From contig OY970352.1 of assembly GCA_963718105.1 (NCBI GenBank), positions 3,968,001 to 4,032,000 on the forward strand: DNA of 64,000 bases, read 5' to 3'. The translations under genes and the position numbers were made by a program. This stretch comes from DASYKT01 sp963718105. Its GTDB lineage: Bacteria > Acidobacteriota > Blastocatellia > Pyrinomonadales > Pyrinomonadaceae. A model generated the notes under the pieces. That model saw nothing but the letters and a program-made list of their open reading frames with translations. It had not been told where the DNA came from and searched no databases. Below, in pieces: positions 50,616-57,246 of the stretch (within the stretch, counting starts at the first letter, position 1; each line of letters starts with the position of its first letter).

Positions 50616-51827
50616 ATGCCAAATTATTTAACACCCGGAGTTTATATCGAGGAGGTATCGACCGGCACACGTCCGATCGAAGCAGTCGGCACCAGCACGG
50701 CCGCTTTTATCGGTGTCGCGCCGAAAGAAGATGCTCCGCTTCACCAGCCGTTGGCGGTCAATAACTGGACGCAGTTTGTCACGCAATTCATCGGCACTGC
50801 TACGGCCAGTACTTATCTTTCCAACGCCGTTTATGGATTTTTCCAGAATGGCGGCAGCCGCTGCTATGTGGTCAATGTCGGAAAGGACGGCTCGCTCAAA
50901 GGCGACGGCAAAGGCAAGCAGGGTATCGACAGCCTCGAATCCGTTGACGAAGTCGCGATCGTGGCCGCGCCCGGTTATACCGATCTCGCATCGTATAACG
51001 CCGTGCTCGATCACTGCAACAAGATGCTCGACCGCGTCGCTATTCTCGACGCCCCTGAAAATGTCGCTGATATCGATCAGCTCAAGGTAGTCGCCAGCGG
51101 AGGCAAGACCAAAAAGCCGGCCGGTGACGCCCCTGACACGGGCGGAGATAAAAGCGGCATGCGTCCGCCGACGCAGGATAAGGGCTTTGGCTCGTTTTAC
51201 TTTCCCTGGCTCAGCGTGGCTGACCCGCTCAACCCGAAAGGCGACGCGATAAACGTTCCGCCCTCAGGTCACATGGCCGGTATTTATGCCCGCACCGATG
51301 CGACCCGCGGCGTTCATAAGGCCCCCGCTAATGAAGTCGTGCGCGGAGCACTCGACCTGACCTATCGCATCACGCCCCAGGAACAGGGCGAATTAAACAC
51401 CAACGGCGTGAACTGTATCCGCTTTTTCCCAACCCAGGGCATCCGTGTCTGGGGCGCGCGCACCCTGGCCGACGCGGCCAACGAGTGGCGCTATATCAAC
51501 GTCCGCCGTCTTTTTAATATGATCGAGGAATCGATCGGGCGCGGGACCCGCTGGGTTGTGTTTGAACCCAACGATATGACGCTCTGGAAAGGTATCAAAC
51601 GTGATATCAGCGCTTTTCTCACGATGCAGTGGCGGCAAGGGGCCCTGATGGGTGCCACGCCGGAAGAAGCGTTTTTTGTGCAATGCGATGCGGAAACAAA
51701 TCCGCCGGAGGTGATCGACGCCGGCCAGGTGGTGGCCGTGATCGGTATCGCTCCCGTAAAACCCGCGGAGTTCGTTATTTTCCGTATCGGCCAAAGCGCC
51801 GGCGGAACTCAGGTAGAAACTGCCTAA
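50616..51827 (+). CDS. contractile tail sheath protein
   Basis: 403 residues. It opens T-P-G-V-Y-I-E-E-V-S-T-G-T-R-P-I-E-A-V-G-T-S-T-A-A-F-I-G, the standard start of phage-tail and eCIS sheaths, and the conserved C-terminal part has W-R-Y-I-N-V-R-R-L-F-N-M-I-E-E-S-I and W-V-V-F-E-P-N-D-M-T-L-W. The sheath contracts to drive the tube into a target. A Lys/Gly-rich loop at about 165-190 (G-K-T-K-K-P-A-G-D-A-P) looks like a surface insertion. Only one sheath gene is present, whereas Afp/PVC clusters have three. The ribosome site is tggaggagt. Confidence 0.96.
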   Translation: MPNYLTPGVYIEEVSTGTRPIEAVGTSTAAFIGVAPKEDAPLHQPLAVNNWTQFVTQFIGTATASTYLSNAVYGFFQNGGSRCYVVNVGKDGSLKGDGKGKQGIDSLESVDEVAIVAAPGYTDLASYNAVLDHCNKMLDRVAILDAPENVADIDQLKVVASGGKTKKPAGDAPDTGGDKSGMRPPTQDKGFGSFYFPWLSVADPLNPKGDAINVPPSGHMAGIYARTDATRGVHKAPANEVVRGALDLTYRITPQEQGELNTNGVNCIRFFPTQGIRVWGARTLADAANEWRYINVRRLFNMIEESIGRGTRWVVFEPNDMTLWKGIKRDISAFLTMQWRQGALMGATPEEAFFVQCDAETNPPEVIDAGQVVAVIGIAPVKPAEFVIFRIGQSAGGTQVETA

Positions 51828-51844
51828 GAAGGAGGAATTAGACA

Positions 51845-52318
51845 ATGGCTGATCCAGCAACACCCCAACCGGCTGCCCCGGCAGCGGCAATGAATACTTT
51901 CATCGACCCGTATCGCGCTTATAACTTCAAAATGGATATTTTGGGTGTAACCGAAGCGCATTTTACCGAAGTCAGCAATATGGAGATCAAGGTAAACCCG
52001 ATCGCCTACCGCGAAGGCGGCGGCCAGGTGGTGCACTACGTTCCGGGTTATGTGGAATACGGCACCATTACCCTGCGCTACGGGCTGACCAAATCGCGCG
52101 AGCTCTGGGATTGGTTCATGAGCGGCGCTAAAGGCAAAGTGGAACGCAAAAACATTTCCATCATACTGCTCGACGCTGACGGAACAACTTCCGTTATGCA
52201 GTGGAATTTGCGTGACGCCTGGCCGACACACTGGCGCGGTTCCATGCTCAATGCGCTAAGCCAGGAAGTGGCGATCGAATCGCTCACGCTGGTTTGTGAA
52301 ACTATCGAAAGAGACTAG
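51845..52318 (+). CDS. contractile tail tube protein (gp19-type)
   Basis: 157 residues, the normal size for Hcp-like/gp19 tube proteins. After an 18-residue Pro/Ala leader comes D-P-Y-R-A-Y-N-F-K-M-D-I-L-G-V-T-E-A-H-F-T-E-V-S, then Y-R-E-G-G-G-Q-V-V-H-Y-V-P-G and I-T-L-R-Y-G-L-T-K-S-R-E-L-W-D-W, all typical. The end W-P-T-H-W-R-G-S-M-L-N-A-L-S-Q-E-V-A-I-E-S-L-T-L is the inter-ring contact strand. It forms the inner tube of the particle. The gene has an aaggaggaatt ribosome site and follows the sheath gene closely. Confidence 0.95.
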   Translation: MADPATPQPAAPAAAMNTFIDPYRAYNFKMDILGVTEAHFTEVSNMEIKVNPIAYREGGGQVVHYVPGYVEYGTITLRYGLTKSRELWDWFMSGAKGKVERKNISIILLDADGTTSVMQWNLRDAWPTHWRGSMLNALSQEVAIESLTLVCETIERD

Positions 52319-52334
52319 GTGACGGAGGCGAACT

Positions 52335-53669
52335 TTGCGTTTGGCTGAAATAAAAGACGGCTTCTTTGGTTTTCTCGTGCAGGTTTTCGATTCGTGGGCG
52401 GGATTTCTGCGCCTGCGGATTGAGCCGCGAGCCGAAGAACGGCCGGCGCCAAAAGATCCGTTCGTCTCTGGTCCTCCGGATCACTGGCTGGAAATGACCG
52501 CCGGGCTTTCGTTCACCGAATGGGGCAGACAGGAAGGTGAAGCAGATGGGGGCCGCGAAGCTGAAGCAAGCCGCGAAGCCGAAGCGAGCCGCCCAGAAGG
52601 TGCAAATGGTGAGGCGCCTGTTTTACCCGATCTTCCGGGGCCTGCAGAAACCGTGGCGGAACCCGGAAGTGTGAGAGGCGCCTACTTTGATACTTCTCAA
52701 GGGGCAGCGCCGCCGGCAGTAACTTCCGGTCCAGCTCTCGATTCAGGGGCACGTTCCTCTTTTATCGATAAAAGAGTGGCGACCCCGGAAGAAGCGGAAT
52801 TTGTCCGGCGTCAGATCCGTACGGCAGAAAGCAAGACAAGTTTCCTGAGCTTTTCCGACAAAGGAAATGAAACGGAACCGGGTGCTAAATTCGTGCGGGC
52901 GCAAAAACCTGCAGAACGATTACCGGCGCGATTTTTTGAGATCACGCCTGCAACCGGTGAAGGCGAAAGATCTGTCCCGGGCGTGAAAGCAACCGAAACA
53001 AAGCCTGACATTGCGGAGAGTGGTTTTGTGCGTCCCTACGTCGCGGCAAATAACGAAAGTGCGATCCGAAAACCCGCAGTTTCAAGTCCCAAAGCCGGGC
53101 CGGAAACAAAAGGCGCGTTTATCGGGAAAGGCCGTAAAATGCAGTACGTGCCGGCCGAGTTTCCTAAACAGAATGTTACGGACGATATTCCGGTAGTATT
53201 TTCCGAACCGCATACCGCATCCGTGCCGGGTTCGGCGGCTTTCAACAAGGCTGACATTTCCCGGCCCGAAGTTTCAGGACATGGAATTTCAGGACCTGGA
53301 GTTTCAGAACCTAAAATTTCAAAAGGCGGAGCGTTCGTGAATTCTTCCTCGCGATCTTTTCCCGGACATTCTGCGGAATTTCCGAAGAATGTTGTTTCGC
53401 CGGAAGCTGGCCGGGCAGGCGCGGGTGAAAATGTTTTCTTCCCGTCACCGGAGCGAAAAGAAATTGGCAGTGTTTTTCCGCCGGGCAAAAATACCGGAAC
53501 ACAGAATGAAGCGCCTGGAAATAATTCTTCGGTTCCGCCTTCTAAGTGGGCCGCCCTGCCGGAGCTTGATTTGAACAGTGCCGCCGGAGCGCCGGGAGCG
53601 GAAAATTTGCGGCGGCGGCATTTGACGCTGCTCGACCGCGAGCAGAAGGGTGAAAGATGGAGCGTGTAG
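52335..53669 (+). CDS. long disordered protein of the contractile operon (unknown)
   Basis: 444 residues from TTG 52335, which has ggagg six bases upstream; no ATG fits better. Residues 1-58 are ordered (G-F-L-V-Q-V-F-D-S-W-A-G-F-L-R-L-R-I-E-P) and sit where Afp6-type small proteins lie in other clusters. The rest is low-complexity Pro/Glu/Ser/Gly sequence with short echoes (E-A-S-R-E-A-E-A-S-R; S-G-P-G-V-S-E-P-K-I-S). The final 35 residues (L-P-E-L-D-L-N-S-A-A ... L-T-L-L-D-R-E-Q) again look ordered. It overlaps the LysM gene by 13 bases. It may be a flexible linker or an internal length or cargo-binding protein. Confidence 0.75.
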   Translation: MRLAEIKDGFFGFLVQVFDSWAGFLRLRIEPRAEERPAPKDPFVSGPPDHWLEMTAGLSFTEWGRQEGEADGGREAEASREAEASRPEGANGEAPVLPDLPGPAETVAEPGSVRGAYFDTSQGAAPPAVTSGPALDSGARSSFIDKRVATPEEAEFVRRQIRTAESKTSFLSFSDKGNETEPGAKFVRAQKPAERLPARFFEITPATGEGERSVPGVKATETKPDIAESGFVRPYVAANNESAIRKPAVSSPKAGPETKGAFIGKGRKMQYVPAEFPKQNVTDDIPVVFSEPHTASVPGSAAFNKADISRPEVSGHGISGPGVSEPKISKGGAFVNSSSRSFPGHSAEFPKNVVSPEAGRAGAGENVFFPSPERKEIGSVFPPGKNTGTQNEAPGNNSSVPPSKWAALPELDLNSAAGAPGAENLRRRHLTLLDREQKGERWSV

Positions 53670-54421
53670 CGTTTTTGATCGAAGAATCGGGCGAACGCAT
53701 CTCCTGCATGTTGAACCCGGAAAGCCTGACCGTGCGGCGTACGGCCGGTATCGGAACGCGCCGTTCGCTGGGCGGAAACCTGACCGGCGTGGGTTTGACC
53801 GATGACACTTTGCTCTATACCGGCGGCGGAATGACCGAGATGGACCTGGAACTGCTCTTTGAAGTAGCGATCCCGGATGACCCGGCCACCATCACGCCTG
53901 ACGTGCGCAGCCTGACGGCGCCGCTCTGGCAGTTGGCCGAAAATACCCAGGGCGGCAATGACAACTATGGGCTGCCTGACATGGTGCGATTTCTTTGGGG
54001 AAAGAGCTGGAACATTCTCGGTGTCGTGGCGGCGGTTTCCGAGCATCTGGATTTTTTTGATTCGACCGGCATCCCGCTGCGCTCATGGCTGAAGATGCGT
54101 TTTCTGCGCGTGACGGAAAAATTAAAAGACGATATCGAACGCGCGCCCTTGCCGGTAGAAGCATTCCCGAATCAATCGCTGCCGGACGATCTGGCCCGCG
54201 AAGCGCAAACCGTCACTGAAACGCCGAACGCCGAGGTAAAGCTTCACCAGTATGTCGCCGGGCAGCGGCTCGATCAACTGGTACGGGAATATTACGGATT
54301 TTACGGGCACCCGTCGCTCTGGCGGCTGATCGCCGCTTATAACGGTATTTCTGATCCTCTTAATATTGATATCGGAAAGATAATACAGTTTCCGCCGATC
54401 TCGGTTTTGGAGAATAAATAA
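53657..54421 (+). CDS. LysM-containing baseplate/tube adaptor (Afp7-like)
   Basis: 254 residues. The N-terminal 160 form the CIS tube-adaptor domain (M-L-N-P-E-S-L-T-V-R-R-T-A-G and Y-T-G-G-G-M-T-E-M-D-L-E-L-L-F). A LysM domain follows at about 194-248 (H-Q-Y-V-A-G-Q-R-L-D-Q-L, then H-P-S-L-W-R-L-I-A-A-Y-N-G-I and I-G-K-I-I-Q-F-P-P). In Afp and PVC particles this protein links the tube to the spike. The reading frame overlaps both neighbours (13 bases before, one after), showing tight coupling. Confidence 0.9.
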   Translation: MERVAFLIEESGERISCMLNPESLTVRRTAGIGTRRSLGGNLTGVGLTDDTLLYTGGGMTEMDLELLFEVAIPDDPATITPDVRSLTAPLWQLAENTQGGNDNYGLPDMVRFLWGKSWNILGVVAAVSEHLDFFDSTGIPLRSWLKMRFLRVTEKLKDDIERAPLPVEAFPNQSLPDDLAREAQTVTETPNAEVKLHQYVAGQRLDQLVREYYGFYGHPSLWRLIAAYNGISDPLNIDIGKIIQFPPISVLENK

Positions 54422-55950
54422 TGAACAGGCAATTGCAAACATTACCGCGCCTCTCGATAGAGCTGGACGGCTCTGCCCTCAGCAGTGCGGATATGTCTAA
54501 CATCGCGGAAGCGCGCGTGCAGCGCGGCCTGTCATTGCCGGCGGTTTGTGAGATCACTTTTTTTTCTCCCACAGAATCTCTCAGTACATCCGGTTCGTTA
54601 GCGCCCGGAAAGTCGCTGCGATTAAATATTAATGATGACGCGAATGCGCTTTTCGACGGACAGGTCACCGCGGTGCAGCAGATCTACGGTGCCGGCGGCG
54701 AGCGCCAGATCCGCGTGCGCGGTTATGACAAGCTCAACATCTTACGCAAACGCCAGCCCGTGCGGGCGTTCGTGCAGACGACCCTTTCCGATCTGGTGAA
54801 TGAGCTGACCAGGGATCTGGGTATCAGTGTCGAACTGGCGGAAAACAGCACGCTGCTTCCGCGCATCATTCAATTCGAACAGACCGATTTCGATCTGCTT
54901 TCGCGTTACGCCCAGGAGAACGGCCTTTACTTTAATTTACATAACGGCACGCTCGGAATTTTTACTCTGGAAGGAAGCGGCGACGCCGTCGAACTAAAAT
55001 TAGGCGCGAATCTTTTCGAAGCGCAAGCCGAGATAAACGCCGAGCATGCCTGCCGCGGAGTTACCGCTACCGGCTGGGACGCCACTCGTGCCGAACCTTT
55101 TTCCGCCGCCGCGGCTGCCGGGCGCAGCGGGCGCAGCGTAAGCGCCGAAATTGACGCGAGTTCATTTACCGGTGGAATGGAAAGATTTTTGGTTGACCGC
55201 GCGGTGTTTGACGAAAGCCAGGCGCAAACCATTTCTCAGGCCGAACTGGATTGGCGGACCGCTCGTGAAATTTCTCTCTGGGGTGTAACCGAAGGAAATA
55301 CGAATTTGATCCCCGGTGTGCCGCTAAACGTTTCGGGGCTGGCCGCTAATTTGTCGGGCGATTATATTCTCAGTTCGGTCACGCATACCATCGACACCGA
55401 AAAAGGTTTTATCTCTGAAATATCCACGCTGCCACCAGCGCCGGTCTCTCATCTGCATCGCTCATTAGCGACGCTGGGGATCGTGACCAAGGTCGACGAC
55501 CCGGACAGATTCGGCCGGGTGTGCGTCAAGCTGCCCAATTACAATGACGTGGAAACCGATTGGCTGCAAGTACTTACAGCCGGCGCCGGGATCGGCAAAG
55601 GCCTGCTGGCGATACCGGACGTGGAAGATTCCGTGCTGGTGTTTTTCCCGAACGGCGAGTTGACCCAGGGTATCGTACTGGGCGGCCTTTTCGGCGCGAT
55701 GCAGCGCGAAGACTTTGACTGGGGCGTGGACGATGCGCGCGTAAAGCGCTTTTCACTGCTCACCGGCGGCGGCCAGAAAATGATCTTTGACGACACGGCC
55801 CAGAAACTGCGGGTGGAAAACAGCGACGGCAGTTTTATCGAAATGTCGCCGGAAAAATTTAAGCTGCACGCGCAGCGCGATCTGGAAATAGAAGCGCCCG
55901 GACGCGCGATCCGGATAAAAGCCAAGACCGTAGATTTTGAACAGGGCTGA
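54421..55950 (+). CDS. spike protein, gp27/gp5 (VgrG/Afp8-like)
   Basis: 509 residues. The first 330 match the gp27-like part (F-D-G-Q-V-T-A-V-Q-Q, R-V-R-G-Y-D-K-L-N-I-L-R-K, F-D-L-L-S-R-Y-A-Q-E-N-G-L-Y-F). An OB-type base-V domain follows at about 345-425 (L-G-I-V-T-K-V-D-D-P-D-R-F-G-R-V and V-L-V-F-F-P-N-G-E-L-T-Q-G-I-V-L-G-G-L-F-G). The C-terminal beta-prism repeats are short, ending E-A-P-G-R-A-I-R-I-K-A-K. It forms the central spike on which the tip proteins sit. The start codon overlaps the previous stop. Confidence 0.94.
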   Translation: MNRQLQTLPRLSIELDGSALSSADMSNIAEARVQRGLSLPAVCEITFFSPTESLSTSGSLAPGKSLRLNINDDANALFDGQVTAVQQIYGAGGERQIRVRGYDKLNILRKRQPVRAFVQTTLSDLVNELTRDLGISVELAENSTLLPRIIQFEQTDFDLLSRYAQENGLYFNLHNGTLGIFTLEGSGDAVELKLGANLFEAQAEINAEHACRGVTATGWDATRAEPFSAAAAAGRSGRSVSAEIDASSFTGGMERFLVDRAVFDESQAQTISQAELDWRTAREISLWGVTEGNTNLIPGVPLNVSGLAANLSGDYILSSVTHTIDTEKGFISEISTLPPAPVSHLHRSLATLGIVTKVDDPDRFGRVCVKLPNYNDVETDWLQVLTAGAGIGKGLLAIPDVEDSVLVFFPNGELTQGIVLGGLFGAMQREDFDWGVDDARVKRFSLLTGGGQKMIFDDTAQKLRVENSDGSFIEMSPEKFKLHAQRDLEIEAPGRAIRIKAKTVDFEQG

Positions 55951-55978
55951 TGAACAGGCTGATTTGAACAGGGTTGAT

Positions 55979-56314
55979 ATGTTTGTGCTGAATGAAAAAG
56001 CGAGTCTTAGCTGCAATCATCCCGGAGCGGTACAAAACGATCCGTCGCAGGATTGGGTCACGATCGAAAAACAGCGAATGCTGGTCGAACCCGATACCGT
56101 CGCATGGAAGATCACAGGCTGTCCCAATCAGCCGCCGGCCATGAAGCCCTGTTTGATAACCGAAACGGTAGAGAGCGGCTATTCGACCTGGATCCGGGTG
56201 AACGGCAAGCGCATCTGCCTTGATACTCTGACCGGTTTTACCGATGGCATTGCGCAGCACATTGCTCTTTACACGGTATCTCAGCCGGGGCAGAAATTTG
56301 TATCGGAGAAATAG
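55979..56314 (+). CDS. PAAR-like tip protein, copy 1
   Basis: 111 residues from ATG 55979 (MFVLNEKASL). Pattern: an early C-N-H-P-G, a middle I-T-G-C-P-N-Q-P-P-A-M-K-P-C and a final S-T-W-I-R-V-N-G-K-R-I-C-L-D-T-L-T-G, with four cysteines spaced as in PAAR-like/DUF4280 proteins that cap gp5-type spikes and hold a metal ion at the apex. Placed right after the spike gene, this role is expected. It is about 45 % identical by eye to the next gene, so the two arose by duplication. Confidence 0.75.
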   Translation: MFVLNEKASLSCNHPGAVQNDPSQDWVTIEKQRMLVEPDTVAWKITGCPNQPPAMKPCLITETVESGYSTWIRVNGKRICLDTLTGFTDGIAQHIALYTVSQPGQKFVSEK

Positions 56315-56321
56315 AATAAAG

Positions 56322-56660
56322 GTGTTTGTATTAACTGAAAATGGAGTTCTGATCTGCCTGCACACGCGCGGGATAGTTAAGGACAAGGCGTCGCAGAATT
56401 GGGTACAAATTGCCCAAAGCCCGGTACAGGTCGATAACGACCCGGAAGGCAAAAGTATCGCCGGGTGCCCGAACATCGGCGTCGGCATAAAACCGTGTAC
56501 GACGACTTTGAAAGTAAAAAAAGGTTATTCCACCTGGATAAAGATCGGCGGACGAAGTATTTGCCTCGATACCGTGACCGGATTAACGGACGGCACGCCG
56601 CCGGGAGTAGTGAACTATATCGTGCGCGAACCGGGACAGGTTTTTGTTTCGGAGAAATAA
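56322..56660 (+). CDS. PAAR-like tip protein, copy 2
   Basis: 112 residues from GTG 56322 (V-F-V-L-T-E-N-G-V-L), seven bases after the first copy's stop. An upstream frame exists, but it overlaps copy 1 entirely. The same four-cysteine layout is present (L-I-C-L-H-T-R-G; I-A-G-C-P-N-I; I-K-P-C-T-T-T; S-I-C-L-D-T-V-T-G), and both copies end F-V-S-E-K. Two tip genes in one baseplate could mean alternative tips or a hetero-tip. The GTG start and weak ribosome site (aataaag) suggest lower translation than copy 1. Confidence 0.7.
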   Translation: MFVLTENGVLICLHTRGIVKDKASQNWVQIAQSPVQVDNDPEGKSIAGCPNIGVGIKPCTTTLKVKKGYSTWIKIGGRSICLDTVTGLTDGTPPGVVNYIVREPGQVFVSEK

Positions 56661-56661
56661 G

Positions 56662-57246
56662 ATGAGAAAAAGCCGCTACCGCTCATGGAAATTTGTGCAT
56701 CCCGACCTGGCCTACACCTTTGGCCTGTGGTCGGGTATTAGCGAGGAGAATGCGCAGAAACTGCGTGCCCGGTTCGGCAATGACGAGGATATCAAAAAGG
56801 CCGGACAATTTGCGGTAGCAAAGCTGATCGGGGAAAAGGAAGCGGAAAAACTTTTTCTTTTAATGGAAACTCAGGAACTGCCCGGCCTTAACGTTTCTCC
56901 GACCGGCGGTATCGAAATGGTTGAGGAAAAAGATTCCGTCAGGCAGGCGATCTTTATGCTGCTTTCGACCGTTCCCGGCGAGCGCGTGATGCGACCCGAT
57001 TACGGGTGCGATCTTTATAAACTGATCTTTGCGCCGAACGATTATACGACCGCCGGCCTGGCGATCCATTATGTAAAGCAGGCGATAGAGCGCTGGGAAA
57101 GACGAGTGGAAATATTACTTCTCGACGCCTATAACGACCGGCAAAACCAGGAAAAACTGAACATCGTGATGGAGTACCGCCTCCGCGCGACACAGACGAT
57201 AGACCAATTGAATTTTTCGCTTCATTTAGCAGGGGAGCAAAGTTAA
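56662..57246 (+). CDS. baseplate wedge protein gp25 (GPW/Afp9-like)
   Basis: 194 residues from ATG 56662 (MRKSRYRSWK) with ggagaaataag upstream. The last 120 residues are the gp25 domain: V-R-Q-A-I-F-M-L-L-S-T-V-P-G-E-R-V-M-R-P-D-Y-G-C-D-L-Y-K-L-I-F-A-P. The E-R-V/I-M box is universal in gp25. The N-terminal 75 residues (Y-T-F-G-L-W-S-G-I-S, A-Q-K-L-R-A-R-F-G) are an extra helical extension. gp25 connects sheath and baseplate and starts contraction. Confidence 0.92.
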   Translation: MRKSRYRSWKFVHPDLAYTFGLWSGISEENAQKLRARFGNDEDIKKAGQFAVAKLIGEKEAEKLFLLMETQELPGLNVSPTGGIEMVEEKDSVRQAIFMLLSTVPGERVMRPDYGCDLYKLIFAPNDYTTAGLAIHYVKQAIERWERRVEILLLDAYNDRQNQEKLNIVMEYRLRATQTIDQLNFSLHLAGEQS

